A DNA stretch of 64,000 nt from Luteolibacter sp. Y139 (GCF_038066715.1 NZ_JBBUKT010000008.1:248001-312000); one strand, 5' to 3'; shown: positions 18,383 through 27,776, counted from the stretch's first letter. Made by a program: numbers and translations. Notes: generated from the letters alone by a model not told the origin.

Positions 18383-18573
18383 GGGATGGTCAAGGTTGGT
18401 TAGAGGTCAGGCGAGGGTGGGGGAGGGGGGCAAATCTCTGCCACTCCCGAAACAGCAGAGCGCGCCCAAGCCTTTTTAATCGCTCTGTGGGTTTTGACGG
18501 GGTGGGGGTCAACGGGGCCAACCTGCCGTCCAGCGGGTTCTCCGGAAACGTCCATGGCGGCACGTTCGGGTCG

Positions 18574-19011
18574 ATGGGCGCCCGAGGGACCAAGCCGAAA
18601 GAGAACCTGTCCGTGTTGTCGGGCACGTTGGCGCCGCTTTCCTTGAAGGCTCCGGTCGGAATCAAGGGTGGCGACGAGGCGAAGCGGGAGTATGAGCGGC
18701 TGGCGAACGAGTTGGTGAAGCTCGGGCACCTCACCGACCTAAACCGGCAGTTGCTCGTCGATTACGTCGAGGGCTGGGCCATTGCCGCGGATGCGCTGAA
18801 GGAGGTGAACGATGAGGGGGTTACCCTTACCGGCGAGAAGGGCAGCAAATACCTCCATCCCGCCATGACCGCCTGGTCGATGGCCCGGAGCGCCATGGAG
18901 ACCGCGGCGAAGGCGCTGGGGATGACCCCCCTGGCCTTGCAGTCGATCAAGAACGTCAAACCACCGAAGAGTGAAAAGAAGGAAGACGGGCCGTCCAACT
19001 TCCTCACCTGA
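18574..19011 (+). CDS. Phage terminase small subunit (P27-like)
   Basis: 145 residues from ATG 18574 (MGARGTKPKENL), a start typical of the P27 family; a further 29 residues upstream are in frame but Gly/Ser-rich. The helical middle part (EYERLANELVKLGHLTDLNRQLLVDYVEGWA) and late AWSMARSAMETAAKALGM match the family pattern. It binds phage DNA and starts packaging together with TerL. It overlaps the TerL start by 41 bases. Confidence 0.8.
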   Translation: MGARGTKPKENLSVLSGTLAPLSLKAPVGIKGGDEAKREYERLANELVKLGHLTDLNRQLLVDYVEGWAIAADALKEVNDEGVTLTGEKGSKYLHPAMTAWSMARSAMETAAKALGMTPLALQSIKNVKPPKSEKKEDGPSNFLT

Positions 19012-20707
19012 GGCGATCGAGCATGTCTCGATCGACTACGCGCGGGAGGTTGTGGCCGGCGACCGGATTGCGTGCCGATGGGTGAGGCTGGCATGCGAGC
19101 GGTTCCTCCGTGACTTGGAGCGGACTGACATCCGCTTCGACGTGGCGGCTGCGGACCGAGCGATCGGGTTCATGGAGACGTTCCGGCACTACAAGGGCCA
19201 GTGGGCGGGCACGCGGATGAAGCTGGAGGCGTGGCAGAAGTTCGTGGTGGGAAACATCTTCGGGTGGAAGTGGGTCGATAGCGGACTGCGTCGGTTCAAA
19301 TACGCTCACATCGAGGTCCCCCGAAAGAACGGCAAAACCCTGCTCGCTGCCGGCATCTCGCTCTACATGCTGTGCGCCGATAACGAGGGGGGCGCGGAGG
19401 TCTACAATGCGGCAACCAAGAAAGACCAGGCGATGATCCTGCACCGGGACGCTCGTGTGCTGATCGAGAAATCGAAGGACCCGGACTTCAGGGCAGCTTT
19501 CGCCATCCGGAAGAACCCGCCGATCATCGAGTATGGTGCCGCGGACTCGTTCATGAGACCGCTGGGTCGGGACACCGAAGGCGACACCACCGACGGCTTG
19601 AACCCGCATGCGGTGATTGCCGACGAAACGCACGCATGGACGAAGCTGGGTTTCTGGAACGTCCTTAACTCGGCGCTTGGTGCACGTTCCCAGCCGCTGT
19701 TTCTGATGATCACCACGGCCGGCCACAATATGGACTCGGTCGGCCGCTCGCACTCGCTTATCGTGCAGCGGATCTTGAAGGGGGAAGACGGTGGGGAGGG
19801 TGACGACTACTTCGGCATCATTTTCACCATCGACGAGGAGGATAAGGAGCGCCTCGACGATCCGATGGTGTGGGCGAAGGCCAACCCGCTCTACGGCATT
19901 ACCGTCGATGAGAAGAAATTCCGGTCCCAACTCGCGCTGGCGAAGGCGGACCCCGCGATCAACCGGGAGCTGAAAACCAAGTGGCTCAACATCTGGATCA
20001 ACCAGGCCTCGCTGTGGCTCGATTCTGACAAGTGGGCGAAGGGCGTGCACAGCTACGATAAGGCGAAGCTCGACGGCCTTCGTTGCTACGGCGGGCTGGA
20101 TCTTGCCATCACCCGGGACCTCTCGGCGTTGGTGTGGGTCTTTCCTCCGCAAGACTGGCTCGAGCGGTGGACGCTGCTTTCGCACTTCTGGTGCCCTGCG
20201 GCGGATATCAACACCCGGTCCAAGCGCGATAAAGTGCCCTACCAGAGTTGGGCAGAGAATGGCTTCATTGTTCCTACGCCCGGTGAGGTGATGGACCACG
20301 GCTACATTACCGCCCAGATCCTCGCCGATTGTCAGCGCTACGACGTGCAGGCCGTGGGCTACGACAAAACCTACGCCGCCTCACTGGTCAATCCGCTGGT
20401 GGAAGAAGGGGTGAACATGCTGGCGTTCTCACAGGGCATCATGACTATCTCGCCGTATGCGAAGGAATTGGAGCGGCTGGTCATTCAAGGGACGCACCTG
20501 AATCACTTCGGCCACCCAGTGCTGGCGTGGAATGCGGGCAACGTGGTGGTCCACATGGATGCTAACGGCAACATCAAGCCGGACAAGAAGCGCTCGGAGG
20601 AGCGCATCGATGGCATCATCGCGAGTATCATGGGGCTCGGGTGCGCGATCGAGATGGAGTATGACGGATCGCTGGCGGGGCAATGGGACTGCACGGTCCT
20701 CAGCTGA
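18971..20707 (+). CDS. Phage terminase large subunit
   Basis: 578 residues, the usual length for HK97-type TerL. The ATPase half has VPRKNGKT (Walker A), HAVIADETHAW (Walker B with catalytic Glu) and MITTAGHN (coupling motif). The nuclease half has GGLDLAITRDLSALVW with the first metal Asp and a later YDKTYA segment. It drives DNA into the prohead and cuts it. The portal gene would normally follow directly but is displaced by a 1.6 kb cargo gene on the opposite strand. Confidence 0.95.
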   Translation: MKRRKTGRPTSSPEAIEHVSIDYAREVVAGDRIACRWVRLACERFLRDLERTDIRFDVAAADRAIGFMETFRHYKGQWAGTRMKLEAWQKFVVGNIFGWKWVDSGLRRFKYAHIEVPRKNGKTLLAAGISLYMLCADNEGGAEVYNAATKKDQAMILHRDARVLIEKSKDPDFRAAFAIRKNPPIIEYGAADSFMRPLGRDTEGDTTDGLNPHAVIADETHAWTKLGFWNVLNSALGARSQPLFLMITTAGHNMDSVGRSHSLIVQRILKGEDGGEGDDYFGIIFTIDEEDKERLDDPMVWAKANPLYGITVDEKKFRSQLALAKADPAINRELKTKWLNIWINQASLWLDSDKWAKGVHSYDKAKLDGLRCYGGLDLAITRDLSALVWVFPPQDWLERWTLLSHFWCPAADINTRSKRDKVPYQSWAENGFIVPTPGEVMDHGYITAQILADCQRYDVQAVGYDKTYAASLVNPLVEEGVNMLAFSQGIMTISPYAKELERLVIQGTHLNHFGHPVLAWNAGNVVVHMDANGNIKPDKKRSEERIDGIIASIMGLGCAIEMEYDGSLAGQWDCTVLS

Positions 20708-20714
20708 AGCTATT

Positions 20715-22319
20715 TCAGGCCGGGGGCAGGATCGAATCAACCCGAGACTCATCCAGCTTACTTCGGCGCCTGAGCTTAGAAAGTATTCCCCGCATCAAGC
20801 TGATTGCTTCTGCGGCTGCCTGATCTTGCGAAAAGCGACGTATGAACTCTTTCAGGATGTATTGGACATCCGAATCGCTTGTCTTGATCCACTCCTCTAT
20901 TTCGCGGCTGCTAAAGTTGGCCAAGAACTTCAGCTCACTGGGATTCCAACTATTGCTACCCGCAAGTCTCTTAAGAAGCTCATCAAGCGTGAAATCCGGA
21001 ATTGTAGCCTCCATCTTCTCGGTTGCTTTGACCCGCACCGACTCAGGAAGCCGGCTCATTGTTAAATCGAACCAACGACCATGTGTCATTGCAGCCACGA
21101 AACGATTTAGTGAGGCTTCAAATGATATCGACACATCCTTCGGAATCCTGACCTTAAGCTGTTTCAGGAAATCGACCACCGTCGCGAATTCTGCTACCGA
21201 CACGTCAGATCCATGCTCCCGCAGGAATTGAATCTGCTGTTCAACGAATTCGCGGTGGGATGTCGTGAAATTTGTGTAGTAGCGAGCCCAAATCTGGCGA
21301 TGTATTGCGGTAATGTTACCCACTCGGTTTGCCTCGTTGCGGCTGGTTAATAGCTCATCCCAGTCGGCGAGCTTCGCGAATCCGTGGATCAAATAGTCAA
21401 CAATGACCTCGTCCTCTTCTGCTGGGTAGAACTCCAATTTTTTCAGAAACTCAAGATCCGGCTTTTCGCGTTCATCCTTGTCCAAAAAGAGCGAATAATA
21501 GTTGGACTTAAGCACCTCCTCTATGGATACCACAGATGAGAACGCGTGATGGACGATTGTAAGTATTACGCATTTTTCTAAAAAGGAATGAAGAATGAAT
21601 GGATATTTTTCTGATATGTCCTTTTCGAAATACTCGATAGCCCACGCTACGCGCTGCATCACTCTTATATTATTCAATTTCAGCCGGTGGAACGCCGCGC
21701 TAACGGATTCTGGAATGCCGCTTTGCCAGATGATTCGCAAATTGTCCGAAATTGACGGGGAGTAGGTTATCTCAAGATCAACGACCTTCTCGCGGTACTC
21801 GTCGAATGCCTTGGCTGCATCAGCGGAGAGCTTGTCGTCGTTGAGAATCAGCACGACTTTGCAGCCCCGATCCTGTGTCAGGAGTGAAATCATCCCCAGG
21901 ACGCTGGAGGTCGAGACGCTTTCCTCTTTCCTCTCCAAGTCGTCGATGCACACCAGGAAATTGTTGATCAAATGGCTCTCGACGACCTTGTTAGCGATGC
22001 CAACCAAGTTCACGTGGGGGGTCTGAAAATATCCGGCATATTTCAGTATAGGACCAAGCTTTTCCAGATGCTTCTTCGGAGACTGCTCATCGACAATCTT
22101 GAAATTGGAGGAGATCTGACTTGTGAGTGCCTCTATAGAAGTGGCACCAAAAAGCGACGCATAGGCGTAAGCAGTGAATTTTAGGCCGGACAGTCGGTTG
22201 GAGAGGAAACTGCGCCAGAAAAAAGTTTTCCCCACACCCCACTCGCCTTTGATCACGGCTACGCGGAGCGAATCATTGCTGAGGAAGTTCTCGAGACTTC
22301 GTTCAAGGGGGGAGATCAT
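20715..22319 (-). CDS. KAP-type P-loop NTPase, cargo between TerL and portal
   Basis: 534 residues. The Walker A loop GEWGVGKT lies at residues 25-32 and the Walker B strand FLVCIDDLER at 121-130. KVVLILNDDKL follows as a sensor-like strand. This is the order seen in KAP-family NTPases and the NTPase subunits of several defence systems. A long helical C-terminal half (residues ~200-534) shows no known motif and no membrane helix. The gene is opposite to the packaging operon and clearly richer in A/T than its neighbours, so it is probably recently acquired. An immunity or superinfection-exclusion role is inferred, not shown. Confidence 0.7.
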   Translation of the reverse strand: MISPLERSLENFLSNDSLRVAVIKGEWGVGKTFFWRSFLSNRLSGLKFTAYAYASLFGATSIEALTSQISSNFKIVDEQSPKKHLEKLGPILKYAGYFQTPHVNLVGIANKVVESHLINNFLVCIDDLERKEESVSTSSVLGMISLLTQDRGCKVVLILNDDKLSADAAKAFDEYREKVVDLEITYSPSISDNLRIIWQSGIPESVSAAFHRLKLNNIRVMQRVAWAIEYFEKDISEKYPFILHSFLEKCVILTIVHHAFSSVVSIEEVLKSNYYSLFLDKDEREKPDLEFLKKLEFYPAEEDEVIVDYLIHGFAKLADWDELLTSRNEANRVGNITAIHRQIWARYYTNFTTSHREFVEQQIQFLREHGSDVSVAEFATVVDFLKQLKVRIPKDVSISFEASLNRFVAAMTHGRWFDLTMSRLPESVRVKATEKMEATIPDFTLDELLKRLAGSNSWNPSELKFLANFSSREIEEWIKTSDSDVQYILKEFIRRFSQDQAAAEAISLMRGILSKLRRRSKLDESRVDSILPPA

Positions 22320-22358
22320 GACTCATCTTGATACAAATGTGGTGGGATCTGTCCACCC

Positions 22359-22372
22359 GTGAACGGGGCGAA
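22359..22372 (+). promoter_or_regulatory. AACGGGGCGA element upstream of portal
   Basis: GTGAACGGGGCGAA. The same core occurs before the capsid gene (25152-25165), before the tail tube gene (30087-30100) and in the duplication scar (29124-29137). A shared late-gene control site or RNA element is possible. Confidence 0.4.
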
Positions 22373-22423
22373 AGGAGGCATCGGGATGGGGTGTGAACCG
22401 GGCCGGTGCGGCACGGTGACGGG

Positions 22424-23740
22424 GTGTTCAGCCGTCTGAAAGCCGCCGCCACTGTCCTTTTCACGGGCCAGAATACCCCTGCCGTGCCGGTGGATGGTGG
22501 GGACGAAGGGACCGATTCCGATGTCGGCACCACTTCCTTGCCGCCAAACTGGGCGAAAATGTGGGGCGGCGACGGGGCGGGCACCAGCTCCGCGGACCGG
22601 CTCGCCGCCGTGTATGGGTGCGTGCAGGTAATTGCCACGTCGATCGCTGCCATGCCGCTGCAGTTGTATCGGAAGAACGGTGACCGTCGCGAAAAGGAGA
22701 CGGCCCATCCTCTCGCACGGTTGCTTGAGGGCCGTCCCAATGAGGTGATGACGTGGACCGAGCTGCGGGAGGCGCTACTGTATGAGCAGATCCTTCGTGG
22801 GAATGCCTTCGTCAGGGCATTTTGGTCCGGAGGCAACGTGCGGGAACTGTTCCCAGTGCCGCGGGCCAACGTGACTGCCAAGCTGACGGACCAGCGTCGC
22901 ATTCAGTACAAGATCGGCACCAATCCGAACAAAGTGCCGGAGGGGAACTTCGGCTTCCAAGAGGTGCTGCACTTCAAGGCGCTGACGGGCGACGGCTTGG
23001 AGGGAATCAATCCGATCAAGCATTGCCGCATGAGCACTGCGGCAGCGGCGGCCTTGTCGCGCTACGGCCGCACCTCGGCGGAGGAAGGCCAGCCCTTGCG
23101 CGGGATTATCACGGCCGAAACCACTTTCAAGAATGATACCCAGGCAAAGCAGGTGCGGTCGCGGTGGGGCCAAGCGTGGAACGACGCAAAGAATGGCGAC
23201 GGCATCGCAATCTTCGAGGGTGGCGATATGAAGTTCCACCAGGTGACGATGAGCATGCGGGACGCGCAGTTCATCGAGTCGATGGAATTCTCGGTCGAGG
23301 AGATCTGCCGAATCTTCAACGTGCCGCCTCACCGGATTCACAAGCTCGACCGGGCCACGTTCTCCAACATCGAGCACCAGTCGAAGGAGTTCTATACCGG
23401 GACGCTGGTGCCGTGGATCACGCGCATTGAGGACACGCTGGACCATTGCTTGCTCACCGAAGGAGACCGGGCCGCCGGGCTCTATTTCCGGCACAACGCC
23501 GATGCGCTGCTCCGCGGAGACCTTAAGACGCGGTCGGAAAGCTACTACCGGCAGATCACCTCAGGCGTGATGAAGCCCAACGAGGCGCGTGCGCTCGAGG
23601 AACGGCCGCCGGTGGAAGGAGGCGACCAGCTTTTCATTCCCACGAACCACGTCCCGATCGAATTGGCCGGCAAGGTGGCGGCGGGTGCCCCTGCGAAGGA
23701 CCAAAAGACCGACGAAACCGATCCTCCAACCGACTCCTAA
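22424..23740 (+). CDS. Phage portal protein (HK97 family)
   Basis: 438 residues from GTG 22424 (V/M-FSRLKAA), a start typical of HK97-type portals; GTG 22406 is an alternative. Family features include ADRLAAVYGCVQVIATSIAAMPLQLYRK, ETAHPLARLLEGRPNEVMTWTELREALL, LRGNAFVRAFW and VEEICRIFNVPPHRIHKLDRATFSNIEHQSKEF. Twelve copies form the ring through which DNA enters. It precedes the protease and capsid genes in standard order. The last residues (KDQKTDETDPPTDS) are a disordered acidic tail. Confidence 0.95.
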   Translation: MFSRLKAAATVLFTGQNTPAVPVDGGDEGTDSDVGTTSLPPNWAKMWGGDGAGTSSADRLAAVYGCVQVIATSIAAMPLQLYRKNGDRREKETAHPLARLLEGRPNEVMTWTELREALLYEQILRGNAFVRAFWSGGNVRELFPVPRANVTAKLTDQRRIQYKIGTNPNKVPEGNFGFQEVLHFKALTGDGLEGINPIKHCRMSTAAAAALSRYGRTSAEEGQPLRGIITAETTFKNDTQAKQVRSRWGQAWNDAKNGDGIAIFEGGDMKFHQVTMSMRDAQFIESMEFSVEEICRIFNVPPHRIHKLDRATFSNIEHQSKEFYTGTLVPWITRIEDTLDHCLLTEGDRAAGLYFRHNADALLRGDLKTRSESYYRQITSGVMKPNEARALEERPPVEGGDQLFIPTNHVPIELAGKVAAGAPAKDQKTDETDPPTDS

Positions 23741-23744
23741 TCCG

Positions 23745-24650
23745 ATGCCCAAGAAAAAGAAGTTTCCCGAGCTCGTCGCCACCGACGAGTTGCTTGCCGT
23801 GCTCGACAAGCGCCCGCTGCCGGCGGCGGCGCGGCGCATCGATCCCGAAAACCGTTTGCCCAAGTTCGAGGTGGTGAACGCTGCCGCGGGCGGGAAGAAG
23901 AAGGCGGCGATTCACATCCTTGACGCCATCTCGTGGTGGACCGGCAACGATGCGCGCACGTTCCAGCAACGGCTGGCGGCGATCGATGCGGACGAGATCG
24001 ATCTCTACCTCAATTCCCCGGGCGGTTCGGTGTTCGAGGGAGTGACGATCTACAATCTTCTGGTGGCCCACAAGGCGACGGTGACGGTTCATGTCCTCGG
24101 CTTGGCGGCTTCCATCGCCTCGGTGATTGCGCTGGCGGGTGACACCGTCCACATCGCGGAAAACGCGATGTTCATGATTCACAACCCGTCCGCCGGTGTG
24201 TGGGGCGAGGCGGAGGAACTGCGGAAGGTTGCCGGTGTGCTCGACAAGATCACCGAATCGATCCTCAACACCTACGAGGAGCGAACCAAACTCACGCGTG
24301 ACCAGCTTCGCACGGCGATGGCGGCCACGACCTACTACACGGCGGACGAGGCGGTCACCTCCGGCTTTGCCACGGCCAAGGTGGCATCGGTGAAGGCCGC
24401 GGCGGCGCTGTGGAGCCCCGATGATTTCCCGGAACTCAGTCCCGAGGCGCTGGCGCTGGCGGTTGCTGCGGAGGACGACGAGGAAGAAAAGGAAGAGGAA
24501 GAGCCTACCGGAGAAGCGGGCAAGCGGACGGCACCGCCAGCGACGGATGATGACATCCAAGAGCATCCCCATGAGCCGACGCTGGACGATGTCCATGCGG
24601 CTGAAGATCTCCTCAAATCCATCCGCGCCGAGTTCGATGCTGACGACTGA
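23745..24650 (+). CDS. ClpP-like prohead protease
   Basis: 301 residues from ATG 23745, 4 bases after the portal stop. A ClpP fold is visible: DLYLNSPGGSVFEGVTIYNLL, then VLGLAASIASVIALAGD with the nucleophile Ser, and MFMIHNPSAGVWG with the catalytic His. The C-terminal ~80 residues are acidic (DDEEEKEEEEP) and probably unstructured, as in scaffold-fused proteases. It trims the scaffold or capsid delta domain during head maturation. No separate scaffold gene is seen, and the capsid protein here has its own N-terminal extension. Confidence 0.9.
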   Translation: MPKKKKFPELVATDELLAVLDKRPLPAAARRIDPENRLPKFEVVNAAAGGKKKAAIHILDAISWWTGNDARTFQQRLAAIDADEIDLYLNSPGGSVFEGVTIYNLLVAHKATVTVHVLGLAASIASVIALAGDTVHIAENAMFMIHNPSAGVWGEAEELRKVAGVLDKITESILNTYEERTKLTRDQLRTAMAATTYYTADEAVTSGFATAKVASVKAAAALWSPDDFPELSPEALALAVAAEDDEEEKEEEEPTGEAGKRTAPPATDDDIQEHPHEPTLDDVHAAEDLLKSIRAEFDADD

Positions 24651-24792
24651 AGAAATGGAGGTCTTGAAGGACCTGGCCGGTGCCATGCGCGAGCTCGCGG
24701 AGTCAAACCGCGAGCTTGCCGCGGCGCAGATCGAGCACGCGGAGGCGTTGTTTGGTGGCAAGGACGAGGAGGACGCTGCCACGCTCGATTGA
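24637..24792 (+). CDS. Small helical phage protein
   Basis: 51 residues, from an ATG inside the end of the protease gene (14-base overlap) to a stop that overlaps the next ATG (TGAATGA). The sequence is one amphipathic helix with heptad-like spacing (MRELAESNRELAAAQIEHAEALF) and an acidic end. Tight coupling on both sides supports expression. Function unknown; a small head-assembly helper is possible. Confidence 0.6.
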   Translation: MLTTEEMEVLKDLAGAMRELAESNRELAAAQIEHAEALFGGKDEEDAATLD

Positions 24793-25146
24793 ATGAACCC
24801 GGGTCTTCTCAACCAACGAATCCGGATCGAGCGCGCCGGTGCGGGTGCCGACGCTCTCGGGCAGCCCACCGAGGCGTGGGAGCTGGTTCTGTCCGTCGCC
24901 GCCCGCCGGATGCGGGACAAGGCGGCGGACGAGGCGGTCATTGCCGACCGGGACACCGAGAAGCGGACGATTCGCTTCCGGGTGAGGTCGCGGCCGTTCA
25001 CGCAGATCTACGAGCCGGGCGACCGCCTGGTGGAAGCGAAGCGGACCGACCAGCCGGAGACGATCTGGAACATCACCGGGTGGACCGAAGTCGATGGCAC
25101 GAATGGGATGTATACCGACATCCTGTGTGCGGCACCGGCTCGCTAA
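24793..25146 (+). CDS. Head-tail adaptor / head closure protein
   Basis: 117 residues. It begins NPGLLNQRIRIERAG and continues with TEAWELVLSVAARRM..., FRVRSRPF, DRLVE and IWNITGWTEVD, the usual beta-barrel pattern of SPP1 gp16-like head closure proteins. These plug the portal-connector channel and hold the tail. It is usually placed after the capsid gene; here it comes before it, a local reordering. Confidence 0.8.
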   Translation: MNPGLLNQRIRIERAGAGADALGQPTEAWELVLSVAARRMRDKAADEAVIADRDTEKRTIRFRVRSRPFTQIYEPGDRLVEAKRTDQPETIWNITGWTEVDGTNGMYTDILCAAPAR

Positions 25147-25218
25147 CAGCGGCGAACGGGGCGAATGAGGGTTGCGCGATCTACGCAGTGCCCCGGATTC
25201 CCGGGAATGCTGCGGGGC

Positions 25219-26508
25219 ATGGATCGACAAGACATCATCCGACGAATCGCGGCAACCACGGCGCTCATCACCCCGAAGCTCGGAGAGTATGAGGCGTTGA
25301 TCAAAGAAACCAAGGGCAAGGGGGAGAACGGTGCCGACCGCCCGTTCACGGCCGAGGAGATGACGAAGCACGTCACTCTCGGCAAGGAGATCAATGTGCT
25401 GAACTCCTCCCTTTCCACGGATAAGGGCATGCTCAAGGCGCTGGACCTTTCCAATGCGTCTGACGATGCGACTGCCGAGCAGATGAACCTGCCAGGCCGG
25501 GAAAAGCTGCCGCAGGCGAGCGATGAGTATTTCGAGAAGTTCCAAGCCCTGGGCCGCGTCGGTTTCAATGCCGCGCGAATGGACCCGGAGCAGTTCAAGG
25601 CGCTTTCCACGGTGTCCCCCTCGACTGGTGCTGTGCTGATCCCCACCGTCATCGAGCAAGCCATTTTGATGGAAGCCGCGAGCCTCTGCCCGCTGATGCG
25701 CATTTCGGGGGTCGAAATGACCTCGACCATCCACGGACAGATTCCCTTCATGGGAGAACTCGGCGTCCTCGCTCCACGCAAGGAAACCGAAGCCTATGCC
25801 GGCTACGATCCGACGCTGTCGGCAAAGGCGATCGACATCTACAACTACGGCGGACTTTTCCCGGTCTCGCAGGAGATCATGGATGACGCCGCGGGCCTTC
25901 CCGGTGCCTTCGCTCGCGTTTGGGGCCGTGCCTACGCTTCCACCATTGAAGAATACGGCTGGAAGGGGACGGGTGGACAGACTGCCTTCTTCAACCAAGC
26001 GGGCGGTGCGATCACCGTGACGCTTGCCGGCCGCGTGTGCCCCGGTATCCGGACGCAAAACTCAACGGTGGTGCCGGTCGTGGTAGCCCTTGCCGCCGCC
26101 GCGGTTGCCTACGACGACGTCGTGAAGCTGAAGCAAGCGGTGGTCCCCGAGGCCCGTGCTGGCGGTGTCTACGTCATTTCGACGGACTTCGAGACCAAGG
26201 CACTCCTCCTTAAGGACACCACCGGCCGCCCGATCTGGACGCCGTCGATGATCGCCGGGCAGCCTGCCCAGATCAACGGATCGCCCTACGAAGTTTCCAG
26301 CAAGCTGGATGCTGCCACCACTGGCCTCAATCCGGCGTTCTTCGGCAACTTCAAGCAGGGTCACCGCATCGCGGTCCGCAAGGGCCTCACGATCAAGACC
26401 AGCGAGCACTACCTCTTCGGCAATGGCATGATCGCCGTCGCCGGTGATGTCCGCTGGGGTTCGCTCGTTGAATACAACGCCTACCTCGCTCGCCTCAACA
26501 TGGCGTAA
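25219..26508 (+). CDS. Major capsid protein (HK97 fold)
   Basis: 429 residues from ATG 25219; an in-frame ATG at 25165 would add 18 residues of non-typical sequence. The first ~100 residues are helical (delta domain-like, removed by the protease). The mature part follows the HK97 pattern: STGAVLIPTVIEQAIL, LCPLMRISGVEM, FPVSQEIMDDAAG, then ...KTSEHYLFGNGMIAVAGDVRWGSLVEYNAYLARLNMA at the end. It forms the icosahedral shell. A terminator-like hairpin follows. Confidence 0.93.
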   Translation: MDRQDIIRRIAATTALITPKLGEYEALIKETKGKGENGADRPFTAEEMTKHVTLGKEINVLNSSLSTDKGMLKALDLSNASDDATAEQMNLPGREKLPQASDEYFEKFQALGRVGFNAARMDPEQFKALSTVSPSTGAVLIPTVIEQAILMEAASLCPLMRISGVEMTSTIHGQIPFMGELGVLAPRKETEAYAGYDPTLSAKAIDIYNYGGLFPVSQEIMDDAAGLPGAFARVWGRAYASTIEEYGWKGTGGQTAFFNQAGGAITVTLAGRVCPGIRTQNSTVVPVVVALAAAAVAYDDVVKLKQAVVPEARAGGVYVISTDFETKALLLKDTTGRPIWTPSMIAGQPAQINGSPYEVSSKLDAATTGLNPAFFGNFKQGHRIAVRKGLTIKTSEHYLFGNGMIAVAGDVRWGSLVEYNAYLARLNMA

Positions 26509-26534
26509 GCCTGACCACCTTGGGTTAATCGGAA

Positions 26535-26570
26535 GGGCCGGCCGGGTGACTGGCCGGTCCTTTCTCTTTT
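26535..26570 (+). terminator. Terminator after the capsid gene
   Basis: Stem GGGCCGGCC with GGCCGGTCC (one G-T pair), followed by TTTCTCTTTT. Probably partial read-through, since essential connector genes follow on the same strand. Confidence 0.7.
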
Positions 26571-26585
26571 GCTTCCAACTCGATC

Positions 26586-26780
26586 ATGAAAAAGAAACCA
26601 ACCTCGAAAGAAGGAGCGGCGGATCAAACGAATGCCGCAGCAAACACCGCGACCGGCGATAGCGACAGGACGGCGGTGGCAGTCCGAGAGACGTCTGCGT
26701 TCATTACCCCGCAGATGGCTTCCTGCAACTACTTCGCTGGCGATCCGACCTCCGTCGATCCGAAGGACGAGAATCCTTGA
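26586..26780 (+). CDS. Small phage protein after the capsid gene
   Basis: 64 residues, low complexity at the start (KKKPTSKEGAADQTNAAANT) and ending FITPQMASCNYFAGDPTSVDPKDENP. The start is 3 bases from the next gene's spacing pattern, in the connector operon. No family recognised. The disordered basic-to-acidic composition would suit a minor head protein or assembly helper. Confidence 0.5.
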   Translation: MKKKPTSKEGAADQTNAAANTATGDSDRTAVAVRETSAFITPQMASCNYFAGDPTSVDPKDENP

Positions 26781-26783
26781 TTC

Positions 26784-27308
26784 ATGGCCAAGCCTGTCAT
26801 TCCCGTGACCGAGGCAAAGCAACACCTGCGGGTTGAGCATGACCTCGATGATGCGATCATCGCCGCCTACACGGAGGCTGCGGTGGACCGGACCTTGCAG
26901 GAGATCGGTCTGGCGGGCGTGCTCGAGCGCGTGCACTCCACGGAGACGACGTTGCGGGAGTTCGGTTTCCTCTACCCGGTGGAGGAAGTGACGTCCGTCG
27001 AGAAGAAGGGCACGGGCGGCGAGTGGCAGACCTTGCCGGCGGAGGAGTGGACGCTCTCGGGCAACCTCGAAGAGCGGCACGTCCTCACGCTGGGCGCTGG
27101 TCATCTTTCGGGGAACTGCTACCGGGTGACCTGGAAGGCGGGCTTGAAGCCCTTGCCCGCCTGGTTCCGGGTGGCAGCGCTGTTCCTTATCGGGCACTAC
27201 TACGAAAACCGTAGTTCGGTGCTACTCGGGCAGGGAGTGGCGGCCGTGGAGGTGCCGATGGGATTCAAGCACCTCACTGCGCCGCACAAGCGCTGGTTTT
27301 TCGCCTGA
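26784..27308 (+). CDS. Head-tail connector (HK97 gp6-like)
   Basis: 174 residues. The N-terminus PVTEAKQHLRVEHDLDDAIIAAYTEAAVDRTLQ is the classical start of gp6-like DNA packaging/connector proteins, followed by a phi-E-G-rich middle and a C-terminal helix (PAWFRVAALFLIGHYYENRSS). The ring lies under the portal. The stop overlaps the next start (TGATG). Confidence 0.88.
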   Translation: MAKPVIPVTEAKQHLRVEHDLDDAIIAAYTEAAVDRTLQEIGLAGVLERVHSTETTLREFGFLYPVEEVTSVEKKGTGGEWQTLPAEEWTLSGNLEERHVLTLGAGHLSGNCYRVTWKAGLKPLPAWFRVAALFLIGHYYENRSSVLLGQGVAAVEVPMGFKHLTAPHKRWFFA

Positions 27309-27772
27309 TGGGTGCCGAGATCAAAGTCGAGGGATTCAAGGAGCTGCGGGACCGGGCGCTGAAGCTGGACAAACGGCTTCAGCGCAAGGTCTACGGCGCC
27401 GCGGTGCGGGCCGGTGGTAAGGTGCTGGTCGATGCCGCGCAGGGGAAGGTGCCGGTGCGTACTGGATCTGTGAAGGCCTCGCTAGTGCACCGGGCCAGCT
27501 CGAAGCCGTCGCAAGGGTTGTTCGGGGTCAAAGTGACCATCAAGGGCGGGAAGCTGGCATCGGCTCGGGTGGCGCATCGCCGCGGTGGCAAGGGCAGCGA
27601 GTATCACCCCGACGCGGTGGAGCGCTACTACCGCTTCCAAGAGCTCGGAACGAAGCATCACGCGGCCCAGCCGTTCCTCAAGCCCGCCATCGAAGGCAAC
27701 CAGTCGGCCGTGCTGAATGCCGTGAAACAGGAGCTAGCGGCGGGTCTCGAACGTGAAGCCCGGTCACTGTGA
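27308..27772 (+). CDS. Tail completion / HK97 gp10-like protein
   Basis: 154 residues. Family signs are IKVEGFKELRDRALKLDKRLQRKVYGAAVRAGGKVL.., AQGKVPVRTGSVKASL, and a C-terminal FQELGTKHHAAQPFLKPAIE. Proteins of this group sit between head connector and tail tube. It overlaps the connector gene by one base and is followed after 4 bases by the next tail gene. Confidence 0.9.
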   Translation: MGAEIKVEGFKELRDRALKLDKRLQRKVYGAAVRAGGKVLVDAAQGKVPVRTGSVKASLVHRASSKPSQGLFGVKVTIKGGKLASARVAHRRGGKGSEYHPDAVERYYRFQELGTKHHAAQPFLKPAIEGNQSAVLNAVKQELAAGLEREARSL

Positions 27773-27776
27773 GGCC

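Noticed and set aside
20715-22319. Known defence systems such as Zorya, Kiwa or Avs for the KAP-like gene
   Set aside because: No partner genes and no nuclease, TM or sensor-repeat signature that would fit a named system.
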